Of a DNA stretch of 64,000 bases, positions 51,106 through 60,327 are shown piece by piece (position 1 is the first letter of the stretch; every line of letters begins with the position of its first letter). Both the position numbers and the translations under genes were made by a program. Source of the DNA: Paludibacteraceae bacterium (GTDB taxonomy: Bacteria > Bacteroidota > Bacteroidia > Bacteroidales > Paludibacteraceae); NCBI GenBank assembly GCA_024399965.1, contig JAKSNJ010000005.1, positions 1 to 64,000 on the forward strand, in the 5' to 3' direction. The notes under the pieces are model-generated. The model worked only from the letters and a program-made list of their open reading frames with translations, ran no database searches and was not told the origin of the DNA.

Positions 51106-54060
51106 TTATTCGATTTGGCCGAATAAGTTATAGTGTACACCACCTTTTACGATGACGATATGTCCGCCCTTCAGCATTTTGGTAGGCATCAGTTTATTTG
51201 CCTTGTGTTGCATAGTAGCGGTAGGATATTGCTCCTTGCCCCACGTCACATCGGTTACATAGTAGGTGCCGCCGTTGTTGCAAGCCATATCGGTGAACTT
51301 GAATGCCATAAAGAAGACATCAGGTATTAACGGTTGATCTGCCAATGGCACCATAACATAACTCCACTGATTCTCGGAGTCCTCATCGGCATACGGGATA
51401 TATTCATCCAAATCTATCAAATGTTGGAAGTAAATATCCTTCGGGTCGGACGGGTCGATGAAATAAACCTCCAACTGATGTGTCTGTCCCTCAAACAAGA
51501 TGTCGGACATCACTTTGAAGGTAAACACCTGAGAAGCAGCGTTCTTGTAATCCAATGCGGGCGTTACGAGCCACATCTCGGATTCGGTCGGCTCGCTAAC
51601 ACCGAACATATAGCCGGTGGCTTTGGCTTGGGTCGTGGTGTCGGAGTTGAAGCCCCACCAAGCACGTGTACCTTTCTTAACGACATTCTGCCAATCGGTT
51701 ACTTTGAGCGTCTTGTTACGCAGGGTGGGCAGTGCAGTAGAGAAGTTCTCGTCAAGGAGTTTATAGGGGCTATTGGTATTCCACACAAATTCGGTATCGT
51801 AGTCCGTCGGAACGGGGTCTGCTTTGGTGGCTGTACCGGTTACGTCAATCGTGATGGTGTTACCTTTTTCGGTAGTGAAAGTAACGGTAGCAGCATATTC
51901 GCCTTCGGTCATTGGGCAGAATGTGATGACCGTAGTATGAGGGGTGTTCTTCACGATGAGCGATTGGTCGATGGAGAAGCCCGAACCCTTAGTCTGCTCG
52001 ATTGTTACCTTTACATCGTCTATACAGTTCTCCGAAGTGACGGAAACAGATTGCGACTGGGTTTCCTTGGCTTTGCAGGAGAAGGCAGACAAGGTGGTAG
52101 GAGTGACGGTGACAGCGGGTGTCTTGGTGGAGTCAATAGCCGTACCCAGCAGCGAACGAGCCGTGTTGTAAAGGGTGGCTTCGGGATCGTCCATGAAATT
52201 AACCAATGCCTCAAAGTGCCCCGTGGTCTTCGGCGCAAAATAGACATCTACGGTCTCGGTGGCTTGGGTAAGCGAGGATTTGCTGGCATGGAAATATGCC
52301 TTGCCCGTACCCGAAATCTCTACCAAGACGGGCTTGGTGAGGTTGGCTTGCTTAACGGTGAAAGTACCGACAAGAACCGAATCACCTATATTGGCCTCTA
52401 TGGATTTGACACTTTCGGGCGTAACGGTAAACATCGGTTCAGTCGATTCGTGTACTTTCAAACTGAACTTGTCAAAGAGCACCTGCACACCTTTTTTTAT
52501 ACCTACGCGCACGTATAGGGAAGTTGCGCCTTCGGGTTTGGTGATGATAAAGGACTTTTCTGTCCACTCAGATTGGTTGCCCAAGGTAACTTTGAGAATA
52601 TCGGCATCAGCATCCATTTGGTCCACGCGAGGACTGTGCCAATAACTATCCGAAACGATATCATCATCGCCTTTGGAGGTTTTTACTTTGTAGTTCACCT
52701 TCAGTTCAAACTGCGTACCGGCAGGATAGGTGTCATCTATCTTGACTTCCTGAGTGAGATAGGACATGTTGGTGGTCAGTTGGTTGGCAAACATTGCCAC
52801 TTCGCCATCTAATTTGTCATTAGTCTCTATGCTTTGTCCCAAAGGAATAGTCCAGTCGGTCCACGAAGTACCGAACATGTTGCTGCTATACTCCTCAAAA
52901 CTGGGATTACTTAGCAATTCGGTTGCAGGGTCAATCACAGGTGCTTCCACGCCCTCCCATGCAATAGCCACTTTTTGGGTCAGTGTACCGCTGGTGAGCG
53001 TGATGGTATCTTTCTGTTCGCCCTTGACGGTAGGTGTAAGGGTTACTGTTACTGTCACTCCTTTGGCAGCGTCAGCCACGGCGATAGAGGCAGGACTAAC
53101 GGCAACATCGCCACTCTTTTTGGCAACGGCAATTGCCTCCGTCAGGTCTGTTCCTGTCACGGTGAATTGATAGGTTTGTTGGTCCTTGTTGATGGTCAGT
53201 TCGCCAAAGTCGTATGACTTCTTATCTTCCGGCACCACGAGGGTTGGGGTCTTCACATCGCTGCCACTTTCCCACAGGTCAGCCCAAGCGGTAGCCACCT
53301 TGATCTCGTCGATGTACATATCGCGAGAGGTGTTGGTGGCTTGATTGATCATCACACCTGCAATAGAGGCAGCATCGTCTTTAGCATCTGCACCTTGTTT
53401 TGCTCCTCCACCTGTCGTTGTGTCACGAACACAGGTGACAGTAGGTTGGGTCGTACTCGAAGTAGGATTGATATAGAGCGATGCAAAGTCGTTCTTTTCG
53501 CCATCAGTAAAGTCGTATTGCATTACAATGAGATAGGTCTCACCGTAGGTAAGTTTTTGAGAATAACGCAAATAACTATTAGACTCTGAATACTTGGCAA
53601 TACCCAAATAGTAGCCATCGGCATCTTTCTTGGTGTACAGTCTTGCGAATGCATTGGAACCGTTTATAGCAGGAGCCATGTACATAAAATACTCCTTCGT
53701 GCCATCTGTACTTTGCAGTGTATTGATTTTAATTAAGGCGCTCACAAAGACAGAACCTGTATTGATGTCTGCAAACTGGCGACCGGTTTTATAACCTTGG
53801 GCTGCAATTTTGACTGCTTTACCTGTTGCTTTAGTGCAGTAGTTAGAATAGGTCAGATTGGTATCTGCCACTTGCAGCAAGGTCCTCGTACCTGATACGG
53901 TGTAGTACCAAGAGGTGTAATCCGTATAACTGAGATCATCTTGGGTTGTTTTGGTGGTAAGGTCACCAACGCTGTAGTTAAAACTCTCCGTCCAAACTAC
54001 CTTTGCTTGTGTAGTTGCCAATGTGGTCAGTGCCACAATAAACGTTAAAAATCTTTTCAT
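51106..54060 (-). CDS. Large secreted multi-domain surface protein
   Basis: The 984-residue protein has a signal peptide (1-19) and an N-terminal module ending in IKVATAWADLW (about residue 265) that is homologous to the start of the divergent gene at 54531. Ig-like/abnormal-spindle-type beta domains follow (SYDFGELTINKDQQTYQFTVTGTDL and two later repeats), with a carbohydrate-binding-like segment (about 380-535) and a cleaved-adhesin-like module near the end (LDENFSTALPTLRN...MWLVTPALDY). It ends with MLKGGHIVIVKGG and HYNLFGQIE, the shared motif. No catalytic site was recognised; adhesion or glycan binding is likely. Confidence 0.72.
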   Translation of the reverse strand: MKRFLTFIVALTTLATTQAKVVWTESFNYSVGDLTTKTTQDDLSYTDYTSWYYTVSGTRTLLQVADTNLTYSNYCTKATGKAVKIAAQGYKTGRQFADINTGSVFVSALIKINTLQSTDGTKEYFMYMAPAINGSNAFARLYTKKDADGYYLGIAKYSESNSYLRYSQKLTYGETYLIVMQYDFTDGEKNDFASLYINPTSSTTQPTVTCVRDTTTGGGAKQGADAKDDAASIAGVMINQATNTSRDMYIDEIKVATAWADLWESGSDVKTPTLVVPEDKKSYDFGELTINKDQQTYQFTVTGTDLTEAIAVAKKSGDVAVSPASIAVADAAKGVTVTVTLTPTVKGEQKDTITLTSGTLTQKVAIAWEGVEAPVIDPATELLSNPSFEEYSSNMFGTSWTDWTIPLGQSIETNDKLDGEVAMFANQLTTNMSYLTQEVKIDDTYPAGTQFELKVNYKVKTSKGDDDIVSDSYWHSPRVDQMDADADILKVTLGNQSEWTEKSFIITKPEGATSLYVRVGIKKGVQVLFDKFSLKVHESTEPMFTVTPESVKSIEANIGDSVLVGTFTVKQANLTKPVLVEISGTGKAYFHASKSSLTQATETVDVYFAPKTTGHFEALVNFMDDPEATLYNTARSLLGTAIDSTKTPAVTVTPTTLSAFSCKAKETQSQSVSVTSENCIDDVKVTIEQTKGSGFSIDQSLIVKNTPHTTVITFCPMTEGEYAATVTFTTEKGNTITIDVTGTATKADPVPTDYDTEFVWNTNSPYKLLDENFSTALPTLRNKTLKVTDWQNVVKKGTRAWWGFNSDTTTQAKATGYMFGVSEPTESEMWLVTPALDYKNAASQVFTFKVMSDILFEGQTHQLEVYFIDPSDPKDIYFQHLIDLDEYIPYADEDSENQWSYVMVPLADQPLIPDVFFMAFKFTDMACNNGGTYYVTDVTWGKEQYPTATMQHKANKLMPTKMLKGGHIVIVKGGVHYNLFGQIE

Positions 54061-54106
54061 ACCTTATAATGTGTTAATTTTGTTAGCAATTATTTCAAAT
54101 TCGCTA

Positions 54107-54138
54107 CAAAGATACATTTTTTTTTTGACATACGCAAC
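54107..54138 (-). promoter_or_regulatory. Promoter of the 984-residue surface protein
   Basis: On the minus strand GTTG (54138-54135), 20 nt, then TATCTTTG (54114-54107). Confidence 0.7.
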
Positions 54139-54251
54139 AATTTGCACAATAAAATCATTTTTTATCTATCAAATAGGTGTTTTAATGCACGGTGCAAAAA
54201 AAATGTAGCACACACAAGCGCCCAATCCACAACCACCCTGCCCCGTGTTTT

Positions 54252-54350
54252 TAGTATGTGATTAATATGTGATTAGTATGCGATTAGTATGCGATTAGTA
54301 TGTGATTAATATGTGATTAGTATGTTATTAGTATGTTATTAGTATGGTAT
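54252..54350. repeat. 11 bp tandem repeat, nine units
   Basis: Nine uninterrupted 11-mers with consensus tagtatgtgat, the reverse complement of the unit at 26459-26513. It sits in the 470 bp gap between two divergent surface protein genes. Apart from this array and the two promoters nothing else was recognised in the gap. Confidence 0.9.
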
Positions 54351-54449
54351 TCAGCAACTGTGGTGCTAACGTTGAGTCGACATAATGAGCAACCAAGCAT
54401 AGCGAACAAATACAAAATAACACTCTTTTCGCATTTTTCTTGTCAAAAA

Positions 54450-54481
54450 TTTGCACATATCAAAAATTTTGTGTAATTTTG
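54450..54481 (+). promoter_or_regulatory. Promoter of the 661-residue surface protein
   Basis: TTTG (54450-54453), 20 nt, then TAATTTTG (54474-54481). Confidence 0.78.
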
Positions 54482-54530
54482 CAACCGATTTTGCAAATAT
54501 GTCTAACAAAATAAAAGAAAGGTATTAGTT

Positions 54531-56516
54531 ATGAAAAAGATTTTTACATTTATTATCTGTGTATTAGCTGCAATCAGCTTGAACGCAACAAGTCCTATTC
54601 TTATTGAGAATTTTGAGTATCAACTTGGAGGATTAACCAATCAAGGTGATTGGATTAAGAAAGACCCCTATACTTCCACTGCCATTGAATTAGTTAACAC
54701 TCCACTAACTTATGGTGACTACATTAAGACTGGTAGCGGTTTGGCAGCTTTTGTTACCAATCCAACATTAATTGCTAAGGATAAAAATGCTTATTATAGT
54801 AAAGCATTGTCTGCACAATACAACTCAGGGACACTTTATATGTCTGCTTTGGTCAAAGTAACAGAAGAAGTGTTATCATCCACTAATCCTTCATATATTT
54901 TGTGTTTTGCCAAAGTAACTAGTAGTAGCACCTCTGAATATGCAAGATTGGCATTTATGAAAGGATCTAGTGCCACAAAATTCAAAGTAGGAGTATTTAA
55001 AAGTGCAGCAGCCAAAGCCGTATACTATTCATCTGAGTTGACCGTGGGTGAAACTTATTTATTTGTTTTGGGCTATACTTGGAATGTCAGTGCAAGCGAT
55101 GACGTCGCTTCTTTATGGGTAAATCCAACCAACTTTACCACACAACCATCTGCTAACGCAATAGAAAGTAGTGGTTCGGACGCAGGATATATCAATGGTA
55201 TTTATCTTGCACAAAAAAGTACCACTAATTCAATATGTCCAACCGCTTTGATTGATGGCATTCGCGTTGCTACCACTTGGGCAGATCTCTTTACTAGCAG
55301 TGAGGAAGAGGAAGAAGAGGAAGAGGACAAAGACCCCGAATTGACAGTTAGCAAAAGTGCATTAGAATTTAAAAACTTTACTGCCGGAGAGACACCCAGT
55401 TTGACTTTCACGGTAACAGGTGCCAACTTGACCGAGGACATTACAATTTCTTCTGAGTCTTCTGCATTCAGTTTTTCGCCAGCCAGTATCAGCAAGGAGA
55501 ATGCAGGTACCCCGACAACAGTTACCGTGACCTTAAGTGCTACACAAGCTGCTGATTTCTCTAATCAAACAATTACAATCGCTTCCGGTGAATTAAACAA
55601 AACAGTAACGGTAAAAGGTAATGTATATATTCCTGAACTCGTTAATGTTATGGCTTTTTCTTTCTTATTCAGCCAAGAAGATACAGAAGGGAAAATTTAT
55701 AATTACGCCGGTACGGCAGCAAAAATTCTTTCCGTAGATTCCGAACTCAAGCAAATTATATTAAAGGATGCAACAAAATCCGTCAAAGTACAAATATCTG
55801 ATGCCGATTGGGCAGCCAACACATACGCTGCAGGTATGAAAGTTACTAAATTCGTCTTCACGGCTGAGATTATGTTAGGAGGACAGTTGGCTATCTGCAC
55901 CCCTATAACCTTGACCTTTGCCGAACCTAACTTCTCACGTGAAATGACTTCCACCAACTTGGCAACCATCTGCCTAAAGGGCGATGTTAGCAACTTCGCC
56001 AAGCTGCAGGAGCAAGCCACCTTCTACAAGATTTTGTGCAAACAGGAATACGAAGGCGAGGTGTATAATATCATCTTGGAGGAAGTAAACACCAATATGG
56101 AAGCCGGCAAACCCTACATCTTCCAACCAAAAGAACCTTGCACGCTGAAATTCTACTATTCTGCCGCAACTGACTTTGCAGGCAGCGAAAACGGCCTCAT
56201 AGGTACATTTTCCAACATGGACATTGACGAAGGTATGTTCTTGGTAAGCAACAATATGTTCTGCAAAGCAGGTACGGGTTGCACCTTGGCTGCCAACCGT
56301 GCTTACATTGACATGGACCAAGTGCCTGCCGAGGAAGATGCCCAACCGAAGGTAGGTATGCGCCAACTCAGTTTGCAAAACGCAGACAAGAAAATGCCAA
56401 CCGAACTGGCTAAACCTATAGTAAGCAGCCAAGCACAAAAATTCATCGTAAAAGGCAAGTTGATGTTCAAGAAGAACAACAATTTCTACAACGCACAAGG
56501 TCAAATCGTTAAATAA
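54531..56516 (+). CDS. Secreted surface protein, paralogue of the divergent 984-residue protein
   Basis: The 661-residue protein has a signal peptide (1-19). Its N-terminal module (about 20-262, ending IRVATTWADLF) is homologous to that of the gene at 51106. A Glu-rich linker (SSEEEEEEEEDKDPE) and an Ig-like domain follow. The last 200 residues have a different fold, ending KKNNNFYNAQGQIVK with the shared terminal motif. The first two thirds are AT-rich, and the last part matches local composition, suggesting a mosaic gene. Confidence 0.75.
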   Translation: MKKIFTFIICVLAAISLNATSPILIENFEYQLGGLTNQGDWIKKDPYTSTAIELVNTPLTYGDYIKTGSGLAAFVTNPTLIAKDKNAYYSKALSAQYNSGTLYMSALVKVTEEVLSSTNPSYILCFAKVTSSSTSEYARLAFMKGSSATKFKVGVFKSAAAKAVYYSSELTVGETYLFVLGYTWNVSASDDVASLWVNPTNFTTQPSANAIESSGSDAGYINGIYLAQKSTTNSICPTALIDGIRVATTWADLFTSSEEEEEEEEDKDPELTVSKSALEFKNFTAGETPSLTFTVTGANLTEDITISSESSAFSFSPASISKENAGTPTTVTVTLSATQAADFSNQTITIASGELNKTVTVKGNVYIPELVNVMAFSFLFSQEDTEGKIYNYAGTAAKILSVDSELKQIILKDATKSVKVQISDADWAANTYAAGMKVTKFVFTAEIMLGGQLAICTPITLTFAEPNFSREMTSTNLATICLKGDVSNFAKLQEQATFYKILCKQEYEGEVYNIILEEVNTNMEAGKPYIFQPKEPCTLKFYYSAATDFAGSENGLIGTFSNMDIDEGMFLVSNNMFCKAGTGCTLAANRAYIDMDQVPAEEDAQPKVGMRQLSLQNADKKMPTELAKPIVSSQAQKFIVKGKLMFKKNNNFYNAQGQIVK

Positions 56517-56531
56517 GAAAGGAGTATCGTT

Positions 56532-56660
56532 ATGAACAAGACATATTTTCAACCCATCACAAATGTTGTAGCCACACAGGCAGTCACCTTCTTGTGCGCC
56601 AGTGGTATGCCGGAAGGTAATGTGGAAAAAACACCACTTGACTATATGACAGGTGACTAA
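56532..56660 (+). CDS. 42-residue peptide of unknown function
   Basis: The frame starts at ATG 56532, 15 bp after the surface protein gene, with a good AAGGAG site upstream. The peptide starts MNKTYFQPITNVVATQAVT and ends TPLDYMTGD. Bacteroidales genomes contain many short proteins beginning M-x-K-T-Y-x-x-P of unknown role, and this resembles them. A strong terminator follows at 56708. Function cannot be assigned. Confidence 0.6.
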   Translation: MNKTYFQPITNVVATQAVTFLCASGMPEGNVEKTPLDYMTGD

Positions 56661-56707
56661 ACACCACACGCTGTTTGGATATTCTTTTAAAGGTACAAAA
56701 AGCGTGT

Positions 56708-56742
56708 ACACCCCTACTCTTTCGGGAGCAGGGGTGTTTTTT
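56708..56742 (+). terminator. Intrinsic terminator after the surface protein and small peptide genes
   Basis: ACACCCCT pairs with AGGGGTGT, and CTC with GAG, around a short loop, followed by TTTTTT. Confidence 0.9.
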
Positions 56743-56765
56743 ATGCAAAGAAACAAAGGTGAGGG

Positions 56766-57977
56766 TTACAACCCTAATTTCTTACGTATGACACGTGGAA
56801 TAGCGTCCTTATGAACAAGGATATCGTTGGTTTTATACTCCATAAACGCACGCGAGATATACCAAATACCCTTGTATTTGCTGCGTTGCGTGCCCCACGA
56901 GTTCTTGACCATGTAGTATAGTTTGCCGTTTTGGTCATGCGCCGTACCGAAGATTTGCATACCGTGGTCGTCGGTATTCTCCCAGTTATCAAACGCACGT
57001 TGACGCAATTCTTGCGTTATTTCCATCTCGGGGAGAGGTTTCTTGGTCAGTTCATCGGTCTTGGCCTTGCTGTCCAATCCCAGCCACTTAGCCATATCCG
57101 AGCCGGTGAGGTCGGCACCCTTGTCGGCATCGGGCATCACGCCTATTCCCTTGCGCGAGAAACCCACTTCGCTCACGTCTGCACCCCACGCCATCGTATA
57201 GCCCTTGGCGATGGCATTGTCAATAATCGCCATCAGGTCCTCCAACGGCACATTATACATTTGGTCCATACGCCAGTTATCCGGCACCTCCAACGCAAAA
57301 CGCGTATAGAACGGATGGTGTGTATAACTGGTAATCGACACATAATCGTCCGGATTAAGCCCCAACGACTGCGCATAGGACTGCGGTGTATAGGATTTAC
57401 CCTCGTACGTAAACGACTCAGGACATGCGCCTAAATAGGTATCATAGATGGCTTGTAAGCCCTTTTTCCACACGGGCGTGAGACGTTTGATTTTGCTATT
57501 ATGGCACAGGGCCTTGACATAGCCCTCAGCCACGGCGTCCAACTCATTGTGCACGGGCAGGGTATCGGCCTCGGTAGTGCCATACTGAATACCCGGCATA
57601 ACGGACTGCGGCACCATACCGTAATTGCGTAAGCAGTACAGCACATCGTATGCCGAGCCGCCTCCTGCAAAAGCCACATCGCCGTACATGCGTACCACAT
57701 ATTCGGCACGGTCCATCATCGTGCGATTAACCACAAACATCTCCGACAAATCGACTTCACGTCCTTGCATACGCAGCACCTCAGACTCCAAGAAACCAAT
57801 GGCCGAGAATGCCCAACACGTCCCTGAACGGTGCTGGTCCTTAACGGGCGTAATAGCCACACTGTCTATCGTTGTAAACTGAAAGCCAACACTATCGGTC
57901 GTATCTTTCGCCACGGTATCGGTCACAACCGTATCCATCGCACATAGTGCGGTTACAAAAAGAAATAGTAAGTTCAT
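56766..57977 (-). CDS. Papain-like C1 cysteine protease (bleomycin hydrolase-like)
   Basis: The 403-residue protein has a short signal-like start (1-13) and the papain triad: Cys54 in SGTCWAFSAIGF, His in DDHGMQIFGTA and Asn in MVKNSWGTQ. The overall pattern resembles bleomycin hydrolase/PepC aminopeptidases, but with a predicted export signal and without the full insertion. It would act in the periplasm. It is the last gene of a four-gene envelope operon. Confidence 0.88.
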   Translation of the reverse strand: MNLLFLFVTALCAMDTVVTDTVAKDTTDSVGFQFTTIDSVAITPVKDQHRSGTCWAFSAIGFLESEVLRMQGREVDLSEMFVVNRTMMDRAEYVVRMYGDVAFAGGGSAYDVLYCLRNYGMVPQSVMPGIQYGTTEADTLPVHNELDAVAEGYVKALCHNSKIKRLTPVWKKGLQAIYDTYLGACPESFTYEGKSYTPQSYAQSLGLNPDDYVSITSYTHHPFYTRFALEVPDNWRMDQMYNVPLEDLMAIIDNAIAKGYTMAWGADVSEVGFSRKGIGVMPDADKGADLTGSDMAKWLGLDSKAKTDELTKKPLPEMEITQELRQRAFDNWENTDDHGMQIFGTAHDQNGKLYYMVKNSWGTQRSKYKGIWYISRAFMEYKTNDILVHKDAIPRVIRKKLGL

Positions 57978-57989
57978 ATCGCTTGCAAA

Positions 57990-58808
57990 TTAGTTAGATA
58001 GGGCTTTGATGCTGAACACATAGCGGTCATCCTTGTTGCCTTCACCATCCCCTATGTAAATTATCTTAATAGCTCCTAAAGCTTTATTTTCTGTTCCAAA
58101 TAATATGACATCATCGTTACGTAGCGCCAATATGGTATGGTCACATTTACAACTCTTATATGCGCTCACAATGGACGTTTTAGTAGCTTCACTATAATCA
58201 AAACTCTCGAAACGCGCAAAATAAACATTTGGAGATGTCCACGACCGCGACATAACATCTGAACTATCAGTCGGTGCAACATCTCTAAAATATAGTCCTT
58301 TCATGGTTGTATCTGCCAATACAGCCGTCATTGTTTCTAACGAGAAATAACTTGATTGACCTGACAAGGCGGAATACAAAGTAACATCATCAATAGGTCT
58401 AAGTTTTTGTTCGGTAGGCGCTACCCACACACGCAACGACAGCGAAGATGTTTCGCCATCTGTTGCGTATGCTGTAGTCGTAAAAGTAACTAATGTTGTG
58501 TCCTCAAACACATTGGTATGGTACAATGTGTGCATTTTAATCTCCTTCAATGGATCTTGAAATACCGTATCCAACACTGTTTGGTTCAGATACACTTCAT
58601 CAAACGAAGTGATAGTAATACGCCGAACAGTAGATGTTGTAGAACGTGCCTCTGTATATAATTGGCAATATGTATCACCCTGCAGTTTGTCACTATTTGT
58701 CGAAAAGTTTTCTACAGATGTATATGCAAATACAGGAGACTCTTTTCTCCCCTCACATGCCATTAATCCCAAAGCAATTGAGCACACAAGTATTAGTTTG
58801 GATTTCAT
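57990..58808 (-). CDS. Lipoprotein of unknown function
   Basis: The 272-residue protein has a lipoprotein signal with lipobox LMAC at about 15-18. It shows no recognised domain; beta-rich sequence with ITITSFDEVYLNQTV and a C-terminal KSCKCDHTILALRNDD segment. It is AT-rich and lies between the coiled-coil lipoprotein (3 bp upstream) and the cysteine protease (12 bp downstream), and probably acts with them. Confidence 0.65.
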   Translation of the reverse strand: MKSKLILVCSIALGLMACEGRKESPVFAYTSVENFSTNSDKLQGDTYCQLYTEARSTTSTVRRITITSFDEVYLNQTVLDTVFQDPLKEIKMHTLYHTNVFEDTTLVTFTTTAYATDGETSSLSLRVWVAPTEQKLRPIDDVTLYSALSGQSSYFSLETMTAVLADTTMKGLYFRDVAPTDSSDVMSRSWTSPNVYFARFESFDYSEATKTSIVSAYKSCKCDHTILALRNDDVILFGTENKALGAIKIIYIGDGEGNKDDRYVFSIKALSN

Positions 58809-58811
58809 AAA

Positions 58812-59426
58812 TTAACGAGTACGTTTAGCGTTTTTATTGGCTTCATTAATGCGTTTTTGCAAGTCCAATTCCTCTTGGACCTTTTGAAGTTGCGCTTTCA
58901 ACTGAGCATTTTCTGCTGCTACATTATTATGTTTGGCTTCCATCTGTGCTTTAAAAGCTTCCATTTCGGCTGCTTTCTCCGTTACTGATTTCTTTTTCAA
59001 AGCAAATACTTTCACTGTCAATATTTCTTTGACATTGCGACCACCAAACATGTGTTCATACTCGTTACGAGCGGACACCGGCATAATATAATCGGCGTTA
59101 GGATATGTTTCTACTACCTTATAACAAGCTTGACGCATCCATTTGCTCATCGCAATACGATTGGTAAAATCAATGTTAGTTACCGTATAATTGCGTGGGT
59201 CGTATGCATCACCATTAATTGTTAACACCTTCGTAATAAGACCATATCTCTTATACGTTACTTCCATGGTAACATCACCCAAGTAGTCATAATCTGCCAT
59301 TGTTACGTTCATGCGAACAATGTCAGGTTTGGCAGGGGTATATGCACGGTTAACATTATGCTGACTTACGCAAGATGTTGCTAAAGCCATCACTGCCACC
59401 AATGCTAAATAAACGACTTTTTTCAT
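58812..59426 (-). CDS. Lipoprotein with C-terminal coiled coil
   Basis: The 204-residue protein has a lipobox (LATSC, about 15-19), a small mixed domain (about 35-150) and a C-terminal helix (about 150-204; AAEMEAFKAQMEAKHNNVAAENAQLKAQL) with heptad pattern. The function is unknown; the coiled coil suggests an oligomer or a partner. Second gene of the envelope operon. Confidence 0.68.
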   Translation of the reverse strand: MKKVVYLALVAVMALATSCVSQHNVNRAYTPAKPDIVRMNVTMADYDYLGDVTMEVTYKRYGLITKVLTINGDAYDPRNYTVTNIDFTNRIAMSKWMRQACYKVVETYPNADYIMPVSARNEYEHMFGGRNVKEILTVKVFALKKKSVTEKAAEMEAFKAQMEAKHNNVAAENAQLKAQLQKVQEELDLQKRINEANKNAKRTR

Positions 59427-59447
59427 AATGATTCTTTTAAATGATTA

Positions 59448-60251
59448 TTACTTACGGAAATAATAGGTAAACGTGATAGCTGCATCAGCCCCCCAAGTAC
59501 CTTCCATATAGGAGCTACTCTTGCCTTCTATATAATCCTCCAATTCGTGATAACCTTCTACACGACCGATGTACTTGTATTTACTTCCATTGTCGTTAAT
59601 CGTGGTCATACCCTTATTTTCAAATTTAGCATGTCCAGAATAACCACCTTCAATACCAATAGCAAACGGCAGGTCCGCAACAAACACTTGCAAGCCCAAG
59701 AATACACCGCCACCGATTACAAAAGCACCTTGAGAAAATTTGTTGGTATACTTTTTACCATCATATACATCGGTACTGCTTTCATTGTTTAGATTGAAAC
59801 CGAGTGGAACTTGTGCACCAACGTATACATCTAAAATGTTATTAGTATTAAAGTGGTAAGCAAACCCTGGCAAAAAACGTGTAAAATTCACATTCGTGGA
59901 CTCTTTATATGAGCCATACTTGCTATCTTTTGCAGCATCTTTTTCGGTAGTCGCCTTAGCAGCAAATTCAAAACCAAGACGGAACTCCCAATTGTCGGTC
60001 ATATAATACTTGATATTAACTACCGGAAGAGCCCAAAAGATATTGTCACCAAAGGCGTCATCCTTGTTCATTTCTACCAAATCCATCACTTGAGTTACTG
60101 AAGCACCTAAATACATACCAAAATCGCCAGCTTGAGGACGATTACCCGTACGAGGAAGAACACTAGCATTTGGTTCTCCTGTTGAGAGTTGAGCGAAAGC
60201 AGAAGCAACACCCATTGCTGCTACTAACAAAGTTAAAAATGTTTTTTTCAT
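59448..60251 (-). CDS. Outer membrane beta-barrel protein
   Basis: The 267-residue protein has a signal peptide (1-20) and repeated alternating strands rich in Gly, Tyr and Phe (EFRLGFEFAAK, FLPGFAYHFNTNNILDVYVGAQVPLGF). It ends AAITFTYYFRK, with the terminal aromatic strand typical of outer membrane barrels. First gene of the four-gene envelope operon. The function is unknown. Confidence 0.8.
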   Translation of the reverse strand: MKKTFLTLLVAAMGVASAFAQLSTGEPNASVLPRTGNRPQAGDFGMYLGASVTQVMDLVEMNKDDAFGDNIFWALPVVNIKYYMTDNWEFRLGFEFAAKATTEKDAAKDSKYGSYKESTNVNFTRFLPGFAYHFNTNNILDVYVGAQVPLGFNLNNESSTDVYDGKKYTNKFSQGAFVIGGGVFLGLQVFVADLPFAIGIEGGYSGHAKFENKGMTTINDNGSKYKYIGRVEGYHELEDYIEGKSSSYMEGTWGADAAITFTYYFRK

Positions 60252-60327
60252 TTTGTTTAGATAATTTTAGTGAGCTCTACATCCTTTCAGGCGATTCGAG
60301 AATTCCTTTCATACAAAAGCATGTTTT

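Noticed and set aside
51334..52518. 394-codon plus-strand frame
   Set aside because: It is antisense to the large surface protein and lacks signal, domain or composition expected of a gene.
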